NCBI GenBank assembly: GCA_911728455.2
Contig: OU452225.1
Span: 22,540,495 to 22,604,494, forward strand
DNA from: Marthasterias glacialis
Lineage: Eukaryota > Echinodermata > Asteroidea > Forcipulatida > Asteriidae
Reading direction: 5' to 3'
DNA: 64,000 nucleotides
Every line of letters starts with the position of its first letter. Position 1 is the first letter of the stretch. This document shows, in pieces, positions 52,564-63,367 of this stretch. Position numbers and translations under genes: made by a program. The notes beneath the pieces are model-generated. The model had not been told where the DNA came from. It saw only the letters and a list, made by a program, of their open reading frames with translations, and searched no databases.

Positions 52564-55430
52564 TTTTCTTTGTTCACCCAAAAATTGAATTGCAAAGAAA
52601 TATTTACAAGATGTCCACATTACACTTTCAACAGATAAAATTCACAATTTGTGAACAGAAGAAATGGGGGAAACTAGTTAAAAGATTAAAGATGTTTTAA
52701 AAGATTAAAACAGTTTGAGGGTTAATTCATAAAACATTAATTTAAAGTTTGCCAGTGTAAAGGAAATATGCTTCCTCTGGAAATAAAATTTGATGTAGCA
52801 TTGAAATGGAACTATTTTAAGACCATTGCACTCAATGAAAACTGTATAGAATTAGCCTGATGGGCAGTGTTGTTTAAAAGATTGTCCGAAACCTTGTAGT
52901 AGACCAAAAATAATTCTACCAATTCAATGTATGCATGTACAAGTTCAGCATTTGACCTAATTCCACCTGTTAATAATAAACTTGTATTACAAATTTTGTG
53001 CTATTTTTCCGAAGTAAAATGTTGTCAATTTTAAATCGAAGTGAAACTGCCCTAACATCCTTCACTGGAAAGGATGTTACAAAATTAACATAAGTCATGT
53101 GTGGGTATGTTTGAGTTTTTAGTATGTTTTTCTTAAATGCTTTCATATTTTACTTGGCGAATTTTGATTTATCTGCTCAGATAAACTGTTAACGGACAAC
53201 CTTATCCAAATGGTGTGTAAGATTTTGATTTGTAAAATCTGAATTTGAAATAAAAATGAAGTGTTTCAGAAAGTTGTGTAAGTCCTTGATAAACAAGAAT
53301 ATTTGTATTGTACACAATTTGTTGCGAGTTAACCCATAGGTTTAACAGATAAGTGCAATAATTTGGCACTCTTGTGCATTTTGTGTCAAAAGCATACAAC
53401 TTTCCACATGTGTTTTTTTTTATACCTAATCATAAGAAAATAGATAACAGTGAGCCAATCTCTGATTTGGCCTGTGCATTTATTTTTAAAAGGGAGTTAC
53501 CCTGCAGTGAAAATATTTAAAGGGGTCCGTCGGTCTGGATTTTTTTTCTGTCTTTTTTTGACTGTCATTTTAAGATTGAAATGCATTGGAACTGATACCA
53601 CATACATGTACAGTGTACCATGTTTTTCACGTTTGTCAATATTGTACAGATATTAAACATTGGAAAGCTCCATTCGGACTGATTCGGGATACTTTGCTGA
53701 AGTGTGATAAATATATCCCTATTCATTGTCACAGCGAATTCATCCATTTTGCATGCAATGTGCAACATGGGCCATTCGAATTTTAAAACGTGTAGATTGA
53801 ATCACATTCGTTGACACTAAGCGAAGCAAATTGACAAATGTGAGGGGCCATTCGATTCGAAAACGATCAAACATATTAGGCCTATGTTTTGAATTCAATA
53901 TGAATGAATTAGACAAAATTGAAAAACGACCTGAAATTTTAGCACTTATATGGGTTGGTCGGTGGAGGGCAATTTCCGGAAATTCCAAAAAAATTTCAAA
54001 ATGGAGGCCATTTTGCATAATGATAATACATCGTACTTCAGGAAGTAAGGTGTCTAGAGTAATCACTGTTAAACGTCACCATGGTAATGTCTGCCACACT
54101 TGACATTAGGGATTTAGGGAGTCGGTGGCAAGAGTATAAATGCCCCGTCACCTAAAATGTGCACTACACTGTGTAACCCACGGGGACATCGACTCCCAAA
54201 ATGGGGCAACTAAGTTTATTGGGATGCTGACATCAGGTGAATTGGGTCAATATTTAGGGTTACAGGTTCCAACAGTTCAAAACAAAAACCACAGCTAGAC
54301 AGTGTCAGACTTCTGATCTTACCAATGGATCTTCTTCATGTATACGTACAAGTCCAATAATCCACTGCTTTATCTCCCTAGGATCCTTCAAAAAAATGGT
54401 GGTTTTATTGAAAGATATTATACTCAATGAAGAAGTCCTGGACATATAGAAGGTCAATTTGGAGGTCCATGAGCGAGCCATGGGAATCCGGAGGAGTAGA
54501 CTAATCCACATACGAAGGATCCATAGATTTTCTCCCTTATCTGTCCAAATCTGACCAATGTCACCAGGTAACCCAAGGTTTTATGCTTTGGCAGGCTATC
54601 CCAAAGCAGATAACATGATATATGAGCATTCCACCCAACATGACTGCATCCTGTGGGGCTAAATTGGTTGATTCAGATGTAAGAAGTTATCGCCCATGAT
54701 GAGCTCACATGGCTACAAAACTGTTGGACTTGGCTATTTCAAGCCTTGATGACATGATAGTAACTGATAGTCATCAAGACTTGACCAGAGCCAAGTTAAA
54801 AATTTCAATTGACAGAGGCCTACCTCTTGATTGTGGACACTTTTTACCCCTTCTTTGGGGCAGATGTGTGTGACTGAAGAATCAGAGAACCAAGTATTTT
54901 ACGGCTGAGACATATGGCTGGCTTTTGCATTTACACACCAATTACACATATCAAGTGATGAGGTGTTAGTTTCTCTGCATTTGATCCTACAAAAGCACTG
55001 ATAAAGAATAGCTACGAAATGCAATAGTCGTAAAGCAGTCGTACAAGTCACTCCAGCTTCTCTACATGGGTTTGTACACAAAATGGAAGCATGGCTTCAA
55101 CACACATGACAAGTTAGTCAATGTATGAATGCACCCACTATTTTGTGACAATGAAATGATTCACAAGTTGGTAATTAACCTGAACAATGTATTGTTCACT
55201 CTTGCTCCATTTAATATCAATTGAACAATAATTGTTGTGTTTATGTACTGTAGCATTTTTAACAAAAATTATGCAATAAATCTGCTTATTTTAAATTACC
55301 AAACCGGTAGAAGAAATACTTGTGGAAGTTTTACTTTGACAAAATTGTAAATTATTACACTCGATATTCTTAATAACCTGTAGGATTTTAGTGCGGGAGT
55401 CCAGGGGTCTCTCAACATTAATACATTCAG
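52564..55430. other. Intergenic sequence, mostly unassigned
   Basis: AT-rich with no recognised gene. An imperfect hairpin of about 69 bp lies at 54728-54796 (ACTTGGCTATTTC with TTGATGAC, and their complements). Short open frames at 53740-54103 and 54305-54511 have no recognisable similarity. Confidence 0.4.
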
Positions 55431-55770
55431 TATAAATTAAGACAATGTTATGAGTATGATTATAAGAAATTGATGGAGATCATCTTTAAGATTGTGCTTA
55501 AAAGTGTATCAGTTGTGTAGTGTAGCCTCAGTGCTACGATGCAAGTCACTGGTCAGCCAGCCTGGGCAGCTTACCACGAGGCAGACAATCTTGAGCCTGC
55601 TTTGATCCATACATGACCTGTGTCTGTGTCTGACCCTTTGCAGGTCTCCTAACTCACATCGTAGCACTCGGGGCTACACTACACTGATAACCTTTTAAGC
55701 ACAATCTTAAAGATTGATTATCTACATCAATTTCTTATAGTTATACTCATAACATTGTCTTAATTTATAT
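55431..55770. mobile_element. Palindromic MITE between the two genes, first
   Basis: The left arm starts TATAAATTAAGACAATGTTA, includes TTAAGATTGTGCTTAAAAG, and ends with GTAGTGTAGCC and GTGCTACGATG. The right arm (about 55656-55770) is its complement, ending AACATTGTCTTAATTTATA. The arms are about 110 bp with a few differences around a 115-bp centre. It is non-coding. Confidence 0.8.
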
Positions 55771-55988
55771 TTTATATAAAACATACATAACCTTACATAG
55801 TTGATCATACTAGTTGAATGATGATTGTTTCCCCAGGAAAATGCATTATGGCAATTCATTATGGGAGCCAAATATTATTTTGGGGGGTTAATTAATTTTA
55901 AAATTAGCAAACACAATTTACATCAAGAAAAACCTACAGTTGGTTATTGATTAGACCTATATAAGACTCTTCCTCATCCTAGCTGTCA

Positions 55989-56354
55989 GGGCCCGTTTCT
56001 GGGGCAGAACATTTTCAGAACCCCTTAATTCAAAATTTACCTGTAAGAAGCTACTAATCTCACAGGATTAACATTCCATGGCTGCATACAATTTTAGGCG
56101 ATGGGTTTTGGACATCAGATATTCCTTATAAATCTACCATTTTTTAGGGAACGAACAAAACGGAAACTTTTTAACAGTGAGAGCTGAAACATTTCCCGAA
56201 AATGACAAATTTATGAGGAATATCTGACATAGAAAAACCAACCAACGAAAATTGGATGAGGCCATAGAATGTTAATCTGGTGAGATTAGTAGCTTCTTAC
56301 AAGTAAGATTTGAATTATGGAGCTCTGAAAATTTTCCGCCCCAGAAATGGGCCC
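55989..56354. mobile_element. Palindromic MITE between the two genes, second
   Basis: The left end GGGCCCGTTTCTGGGGCAGA is matched by CCCCAGAAATGGGCCC on the right. Inner matches include AAGAAGCTACTAATCTCAC with GTGAGATTAGTAGCTTCTT, and ATCAGATATTCCTTATAAAT with its complement. The 366-bp element can fold along its whole length. It ends 95 bp from the PUM3 stop codon, in the probable PUM3 3' UTR. Confidence 0.8.
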
Positions 56355-56448
56355 TCATGTCTAGAACGTCAGTGGAATATGAAGGCCTCCAGGGCTAGTT
56401 GTTGATGAGTTTTTGAATGGCAAACACTGTCCATATATGAACCAGAAA

Positions 56449-56587
56449 TTACTTGCAACTCTTTTCTTGCAGCTTTTCTTGCAGGACATCCATCCCTTTT
56501 GTCTTTATCTTTGGTAGGTTATTGATGATGGGCTTCAATGCAGCAATAACCTGTTGTCTGCATTCTGGTTTACCACAATCTAGAAGG
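56449..56587 (-). CDS. PUM3: PUM3 last coding exon
   Basis: The minus-strand acceptor is actggaccag and the stop TAA is at 56451-56449. With the two bases from the previous exon it reads SLLDCGKPECRQQVIAALKP, then LPKIKTKGMDVLQEKLQ and EKSCK. This is the terminal helical repeat of PUM3. Confidence 0.85.
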
Positions 56588-59500
56588 CTGGTCCAGTGAG
56601 AAAATATAAGCACACATGATAATTAAAAAAATACAATCAACCCACATCACATGAATTTTAGCATAAATGTTCATAAGACAAAGTTGTATTGACCATAATT
56701 CCTCGCTTCCTTTAAATTTCCAAAAACGAGGAAATAGCCAAACACACTTAACTTTGTACAGTGTTTTTCAGTTTTCTATGACACTAAAAGCGAACAAAAA
56801 AGAGGAAATGAGCTGATCAGCTGATCAGCTGAAAAGTTGCATGCCTGCTTTAATACTGAACGCTGAAAAAGAAAAGTGGTATGAAAAAAAATATGAAAAC
56901 AAATTCATGGCCAATTTGTTCTCACAGATTAGCAATCTGTTTGAACAACTTAATTATCCCTTCGCACAGTTCAGTTATCCATTTGAACAGTTTAAAATCC
57001 ATTCAAATAGTTAAGTAATCCATTCAAATGGTTCTAAACAAGGCAAACGAATTATTAAACCGTGTGAACGGAGAAGTGGCCTGGTGGAGACGGGGACAAA
57101 ATGTGCTGGAATCTGCAAAATCGCTTTTTACTGTTTCAGATCTTCTTTCTTTTGTCTGACAAACCAGGATTACGAGACATCCATAGGCCGGCACGATTGC
57201 TATCAGCATAAAGGTGAGTGTCGAGATTACAGCATCCCATGGTGGATTACTGGCCGTGGCTTACAGTCGAGAGGCTGACCAAGTCATGGTGAACAAAGAG
57301 GACTTTCCTTAAAATTTTTCTCAAAAGAGAAAAATAAAACCCAGTGCAAATTATGAGAATGTCTTTATTTTGTCAGGGTTTCATTTTGACAGCGATATTC
57401 TCAAAATGAATTTTAAAAAATTAGTATGGAGGTTGTTACTAGAAGTCAAGACCAACCAAACCAACGTGGCTTTCACACAACATTTGAACCCTTTGATTTG
57501 AAAAATGTCAGCACTTTAAATTTGTTTTTGGTGGTAACCATTGACTCATCACTGATTTGGCTAATTTGATAGAATTTGTAGTTATGATAAGTTAGTGTTC
57601 TTTTGATGGCTGCTTATGTTTCTTCTAGTGTCATGTGACTCAGAATGATGTTGGATCCAAGGGCAAAAAAGTTCCTTCTATATTAAAGTGGTGATAAATC
57701 TTGGTGGAGGAGTAATTCCAGTGGTCCCTTTGGTGTCAGGGGATTAATAAACATGTCATAACAAAGAAACACAACTCCCCAAGACCTCCAGAGTAGTGAA
57801 ACCCTGACTTGACAATGCCAAGACAATGTAGTCTTAGTTATCAAGCCGTTTACTATCTTATTCTTATGTTGTTGTGTAATGTACCATTAGATGTCGTCTT
57901 TCAATGTTTCTTGTCCATACTATAGCATGCAAAGTAGAGACATAACAAAGACTACCATTCAACTCTGCATTCGCAGTTCCCACTACCCAAATTAATACAA
58001 AATGGACACACATTTTATGACCATCTTTAAAAGCGGATATAACAACTGGGCAGATTCAATGAAAAAGCGGATTTGCTTTATTTCTCTATACCTTGCTTCA
58101 ACACACGTATAGGAAAGTGGAAAGGAAAGTGATATTTTAATCATGAGTACTTCAAATCGGAGTGCGAGTACATTTCCGGTCAAGTGTTGAGTACATGACT
58201 TCAGTACAGATTCCTTTTTAGTTGAGTTTGAGTATGGACTTTGAAAACGAGTATTTTGGAGGTGGAGTTTGACCACAGGTACCATCAAAATGGTACTCCA
58301 GTAAGACTCCAGAATGACAACACTTGCACATACTACATACTACCACAGGTGATTTCATTGCTATGCAGTTTAAAGCCCCAGCTCAACATTGGTAACCTGA
58401 CTGTAAATGCTTCCATTCTTTGCAAAAATCAAGATATTTGTAATAAAACCAACCTGTGAAAATGTCATCTCATTTCGTTGTTTCATTTTCGTGAAAACAG
58501 TGAAAATGCATTCCTATAGGCAGAGTTTTGGATCTTATTTCATTTATTATTTACAAACGATAACACTTCAGGCAGAAATATTTTAAGGAAAGTTTTCTAC
58601 CATCATGATCTTTATACCATGTAATGTATATGTAAATCTGCGAACATTTATGTTTTTCTTCTTATCAATGTCGAGCTGGGGCTTTAAGTCTTTGAAATAT
58701 CCAGGCTTTAATTATTTGTTTCATCTTGTTTTTTTTTAAGGGTACCCCCATCAGTCAAACAACTGTTTGCCTTGGGACCCTGGCATTTCATTTTAGTGGA
58801 TCAGTATAAGTTGAATTTCCTGTAGGAGTTGAGGGGGGAAGATAAGTTTCACTTTTTAGTGTGATTTGGGACTTGGTTTTAAAAAACATTTCCACTAGTC
58901 TTACTCTCAGCAACACTAACATTATTTTCCCCATGTGTTCTGTATATTATCTAAATGTAAGCACAAAGACCCACAAGGAAACCCAAATAATCAACTCATT
59001 ACATCACAATAAGCATGTGATTGATATTTAAAAATGCTGGTTTGACAATGTGTTACCGTTTATATCAAAAACTGAATCTTAAATTCTGTACAGGCCTATC
59101 AAAATGTATCTACTTGTATAACATACCAATTGAAATGTTGCAAAACAAAATATAAGTAAAAGTTGTAATAACTTGTTGAGAATGTTAATGCTTTGGCTTC
59201 TTACCTGGCTAAGACTAATGCTCCTCTATTAGCTCTAGTCCATGCTTGCAGTTTAAAATCATCAACAGTATCAAGAAGAACATCTGATAACATCACCTCA
59301 CCTAGAAATATAATATAATGCTCATTGAATTCAAACATAAACTAAACACAACTTTAACAGTATCATGATTACACACTTTTTCTTTTGTAACCAGTTGACG
59401 CCCGATGACCTGTCAAGAGGCTTCTGCAATTGTTTACTCATTGTATTTTGACTCAATGAAGGTAAATTAGAGTGAGCCAGGGATCCAGCCTTGGTTCCAG

Positions 59501-61527
59501 ACTTAGATCCAATCCTTAATAGAGAAAACACAAATCTTGGTGTTTCAAAGGGAATCTTTGTTCTCTTGCCTTTGTCAAGTCAGAGCTTCTTTGTGCCAAT
59601 GGTATTCTACAAGAAAAATAATTCCAGCAGTTCAGAGAAAATAATCTTGTAAGGCTGGACGGGAAAAACGGAAGAATCCAGGCGTGAACTGGCTAAAGGA
59701 ACATACCCTTCTTCCATTGGTTTTAAGTAAAATATGCACGTTAAATTGGTTCATAGTTACGTGTTTGAGCAAAACTAAAACGAGCAATATCTTGAATGTT
59801 TGGCACATTGTTATAATATAGGACTATTGACCCAATTCAACTGCCCTCACCATCACATTAATCTTGGTTGTGCCATTTTGGGAGTCAATGTCCCTGTGTG
59901 TCTTGGCAGACAGTAGACATTGGTGCAAGGGGTCAATTGGAAGAGGAAAGGGGGGGGGGGGGGGGGGGGGGGGGCTGGGCTGTTGGCTTACATGTTTAAT
60001 TAGAAAATTACCCCTACAGTATGGCTTTTCCACGTTGCAGTATTCATAACAGAGCCTTAATGGGAATAGGTCCTGCATCATGTAATACTAACTTTGTTTT
60101 GTGTTTTCCATCATCATTTTCTGGTGTTGAAGGAGTCTTCTTATCACCATATGACCTGCTGGATGCTCTATGATATGAACCTATATAATAAAATATCATC
60201 ATCGTATTTCAAAAATATCTAGTGCTTGATAGGGAAACTGAGTTAAGCTTAATACATTTTAAATGGAAGTAAAAAGTCAAGTGAATAGCATTCCAATGAA
60301 AACAAGAGTCTGTTGTGATTCAGGTTTCATTTCATCTTCAAGACTTCATCAAACAAAATATACAATATAGACAATACAGTCGACTCTCGTTAATACGAGG
60401 TCCGCCGGACTGGCCCTGTTTTTCTCGTATTAACCGAACCTCGTATTATCCGAGCGCGGTATTAACAATGCACAGTGCATGACATAATGGACGCACGTGT
60501 ATAAATGCACCCGTACTGCAATGGACACTGCATAACTGTGATCATATACATGTACATGTATCATGCAAACATACAACATTTTGGGCAAATAAAACTGTTT
60601 TGATTTAATTAATTTATTTTGAAAGTCAATTTATGAAAACTATTTACATTTTTCATGACTGAAAAAAGAGCGCATATGACTTTAACTTGCCGTTCTTGGC
60701 AGCCAAGTTTCAGTCGCAACGGGCAACATGACAAGCTGAATGTTGATTTTCATTGGTTTTCACACCTTAGTAAGGTCACAGTAATGCGAGATAGCTCATT
60801 GCTAAGGCGGGATACCAGCGAACAATAAACAGTCTGGTGTCCACCTCTCATCTGCGTTGTACTACCATTCAATAGACTGGTACCATTGCCAGCGCTCAAA
60901 TAGCACTACTATTGATCATGATCAACGGAGCGGTAGCACATGTTTTGAAAGACTGGGAAGTCAATGTTTCACCTCAATGAAGGTAAACTATCGATGCCCA
61001 ACAATTCATTCCCCAAACTCGCTGTAAAAGTAAGACAAACAATACATTTGCTCGTTACAGGGCCGCAAGAATACCTCGTATTAACCATGTTCTCGTCATG
61101 ACCGTGCTCGTATCATCCGTATTTAAATGCATTAAAACACGCACGGGGCAGTTCGGGACCGGCAAAATACCTTGTATAAACCGGAACCTCGTAACATCCG
61201 AGCTCGTATTAACGAGAGTCGACTGCATAGTGCAATATAGACTACTGGGAGTACGATATGGTTTCTTTATCACACTCTATTGAGCAATCTGATTGGAGGA
61301 TTAGCGCGTACTGGAAGATAAACTCTCACGTGCTCATGTATTCATGAGCTTATCAGCCTCACAGCATGATATTGCCAACAAAGTAAACTTTGTTGGACTG
61401 CAAAGAGTAAGAGATCAAGGTATAGTTCTTACCTCATTGAGTTGTTTCTCATTATCACTTGCCAAGGCTGGTATAAACTCTTCTGCAGCTAGTGATGCAA
61501 TTGCTTGGTATCCTTCCCGCTTATCAC
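56449..61527 (-). CDS. PUM3: Pumilio homologue 3 (Puf-A), C-terminal part in four exons; span includes introns
   Basis: Four minus-strand exons (61527-61433, 60180-60093, 59301-59205, 56587-56449) join in phase with GT-AG splice sites to encode about 138 residues and a stop. Key matches to the C-terminus of PUM3 are YQAIASLAAEEF, IIEHPAGHMVIRRLLQ, and ANRGALVLASLLDCGKPECR. PUM3 is a nucleolar, Puf-repeat RNA-binding protein linked to rRNA processing (yeast Puf6 family) and is about 650 residues long. The part seen is the last Puf-like/CPL repeats; the 5' exons lie to the right of the window or were not recognised. Canonical PUM1/PUM2 end differently. The gene is convergent with DNAH2. Confidence 0.85.
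56588..59204 (-). other. PUM3 last intron
   Basis: 2617 bp. It holds a palindrome AGCTGATCAGCTGATCAGCT (56811-56830), five degenerate 21-bp units at 56934-57039 (ATCCATTCAAATAGTTAA-like), degraded TTAA-family pieces at about 57160-57400 and 57690-57840, and a MITE at 58369-58688. Confidence 0.55.
58369..58688. mobile_element. MITE with TTAAAGCCCCAGCTC ends
   Basis: The left end TTAAAGCCCCAGCTCAACAT and the right end GTCGAGCTGGGGCTTTAA form inverted repeats of about 15 bp, with TTAA at the outer edges. It is about 320 bp and non-coding. A truncated relative begins at 43237. Confidence 0.75.
59205..59301 (-). CDS. PUM3: PUM3 exon, third of four visible
   Basis: Minus-strand acceptor tatttctag, donor gtaaga, phase 1 in and 2 out. 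It encodes EVMLSDVLLDTVDDFKLQAW, then TRANRGALVLA. The W...NRGA..L..LL pattern is that of PUM3. Confidence 0.85.
59387..59696. mobile_element. TTAA-family element, degraded, in a PUM3 intron
   Basis: The left end GTAACCAGTTGACGCCC and right end GGCGTGAACTGGCTAA keep the family inverted ends. The flanking TTAA has decayed to GTAA/CTAA. The interior is short. Confidence 0.65.
59950..59974. repeat. Run of 25 G
   Basis: An uninterrupted G25 on the plus strand (C25 in the PUM3 transcript), 119 bp after the donor of the 60093-60180 exon. It can form a G-quadruplex, and its length may be assembly-sensitive. Confidence 0.9.
60093..60180 (-). CDS. PUM3: PUM3 exon, second of four visible
   Basis: Minus-strand acceptor ttatatag, donor gttagt, phase 0 in and 1 out. 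It encodes VHIIEHPAGHMVIRRLLQHQ, then KMMMENTKQ. The HPAGH.V...L motif is the best single PUM3 marker in the window. Confidence 0.88.
60377..61225. mobile_element. pogo/Tigger-like TIR element in a PUM3 intron
   Basis: The left end CAGTCGACTCTCGTTAATAC and right end GTATTAACGAGAGTCGACTG form a perfect 20-bp inverted repeat. A TA lies just outside the left end. Several internal copies of CTCGTATTAACC and ATCCGAG repeat the terminal motif, as in pogo-type elements. 849 bp, with no transposase reading frame. Confidence 0.8.
61433..61527 (-). CDS. PUM3: PUM3 exon, first of four visible
   Basis: Minus-strand acceptor tgtacatag, donor gtaaga, phase 1 in and 0 out. It encodes DKREGYQAIASLAAEEFIPA, then LASDNEKQLNE. 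The AIASLAA segment aligns just before the HPAGH exon in PUM3. Confidence 0.85.
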
Positions 61528-62130
61528 CTATGTACAAAGTGGAAGGAACTCATGAGTGTGGGAGCGATTGTTTTTGGATCTACCCAGTTTTCGTGTTAAC
61601 GTTTAACTAACGTTGTAGTTATATTGTTTGTGTTTTTTGCCCAAACACTGATGTGTTAACATCTATTAACATAGTTAAAATTATAAACACTGCCGTCATT
61701 TTTCTGTGAAGCTTCACCCAATCCCTTCATTTTTCAAGTTGTCGCTTGGACACAAAATCTTAGGGAGATTGTTTTTTCGCTTTTTTGTGCAGATAACTAC
61801 ATCGTCAAGTGTGACCAGAGGGCGGAGAGATTTTTTTCGGACAATTTGCAACTGCTGAGGTGTAAAGTTTCATTGTGCGAGTGGGTGCGCCAAGTTGAGC
61901 CTTTTGCAAACTTGTTCTTTTAAGGCCATCAGACACGAGCTAACAACAACGTTGAAGCCTCGTTCCAAGAGCGTGCTAAATAGGCCGGCCTGCCTCCAGA
62001 ACACAGCAGATGGTGCAGCACCACCTCATCCAACTCAAAACGGGCGAAGGCGAAACCGCCAGTCAAGGGTGATTCGGCGCAAACAAACGAGGGCCGTAAC
62101 GACCTGGGTGGTGAGTCCGCATTTTTCTGG
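61528..62130. other. CpG-richer stretch, unassigned
   Basis: 61930-62120 is clearly richer in CpG and GC than its surroundings and has overlapping open frames on both strands. A splice-donor-like GGTG|GTGAGT lies at about 62110. It could be a first exon of an unseen transcript or a retrocopy. I recognise no protein. Confidence 0.35.
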
Positions 62131-62144
62131 GGTGATAACATAAA

Positions 62145-62524
62145 TGCAAAGCCCCCAAAAAAGGTTGCCCGGGCATTCCACTATGAAGCATGCACTCACC
62201 GTTTAACGCTTTCTTTCACCAACACAAAGAGGACAGAATGGGCTGAAATTGTAGCAAAATTTCTCCCATTATACGGGGGTTATTGTGTAATCCCCGATTC
62301 CAGACCTTTGTCCTTTTGTTCAAAGCAGAGAGTTAGGATACATCGAGAGGCTTCCACCATTGTTTATTCATTTTGTTTCGGCACAATGGAGGTAAGTCCG
62401 AGTGAACTGAGTATCCAGCCTTTGTTCTAGTTTAGGAATAATCCTTGGCCATAGCTCACAGCCGAGTTTTGCAATCCACAGTGCATGGATTTGACATTTT
62501 CTCGATAGAGAAATTACAAATCCA
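62145..62524 (-). mobile_element. TTAA-family element fragment next to the minisatellite
   Basis: Family landmarks are present in the inverted orientation: GCATTCCACTATGAAGCATGC, a TTATTGTGTAATCCCCGATT stretch, CATCGAGAGGCTTCCACC, and AGTGCATGGATTTGACATT. Neither end with TTAA is intact. Confidence 0.65.
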
Positions 62525-63367
62525 TTTTTTTCCTGTCTACCTGGCAGGATTCTTTTTTTTGTCCTTTCCCCCTGGCAGGATTCTTTTTTTGTCCTGTCTC
62601 CCTGGCAGGATTCTTTTTTTGTCCTGTCTACCTGGCAGGATTATTTTTTTGTCCTGTCTCCCTGGCAGGATTATTTTTTTTTCCTGTCTACCTGGCAGGA
62701 TTATTTTTTTGTCCTGTCTCCCTGGCAGGATTCTTTTTTTGTCCTGTCTACCTGGCAGGATTCTTTTTTTGTCCTGTCTACCTGGCAGGATTCTTTTTTT
62801 GTCCTGTCTACCTGGCAGGATTTTTTTTTTGTCCTGTCTCCCTGGCAGGATTATTTTTTTGTCCTGTCTCCCTGGCAGGATTCTTTTTTTGTCCTGTCTA
62901 CCTGGCAGGATTATTTTTTTGTCCTGTCTCCCTGGCAGGATTATTTTTTTGTCCTGTCTCCCTGGCAGGATTCTTTTTTTGTCCTGTCTACCTGGCAGGA
63001 TTCTTTTTTTGTCCTGTCTACCTGGCAGGATTATTTTTTTGTCCTGTCTCCCTGGCAGGATTATTTTTTTGTCCTGTCTCCCTGGCAGGATTCTTTTTTT
63101 GTCCAGTCTACCTGGCAGGATTCTTTTTTTGTCCTGTCTACCTGGCAGGATTCTTTTTTTGTCCTGTCTCCCTGGCAGGATTCTTTTTTTGTCCTGTCTA
63201 CCTGGCAGGATTATTTTTTTGTCCTGTCTCCCTGGCAGGATTATGTTTTTGTCCTGTCTCCCTGGCAGGATTATTTTTTTTTTGTCCTGTTTCCCTGGCA
63301 GGATTTTTTTTGGGGGGTCCTGTCATCCTGGCAGGATTCTTTTTTTTTGTCCTGTCATCCTGGCAGG
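62525..63367 (+). repeat. 30-bp minisatellite, 28 copies
   Basis: The unit is GGATTCTTTTTTTGTCCTGT followed by CTCCCTGGCA, almost always exactly 30 bp. Variants are TTC/TTA at the start and TCTA/TCTC in the middle. The edge units are longer and more diverged. As 30 is divisible by three, the array keeps an accidental open frame coding a repeated FLSCLPGRI(L/I) decapeptide. The unit matches the end region of the TTAA family (GTCCCCCTGGCGGGATTCTTTT-like). Confidence 0.92.

Noticed and set aside
54305..54511. 68-codon minus-strand frame
   Set aside because: No recognisable motif; no supporting splice sites or neighbouring exons.
56449..61527. Assignment to PUM1/PUM2
   Set aside because: Canonical Pumilio C-termini lack the HPAGH.V...L and NRGA..L..LL segments, which are typical of PUM3.
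62525..63367. CRISPR-like array
   Set aside because: The repeats are continuous without unique spacers, and the DNA is eukaryotic.
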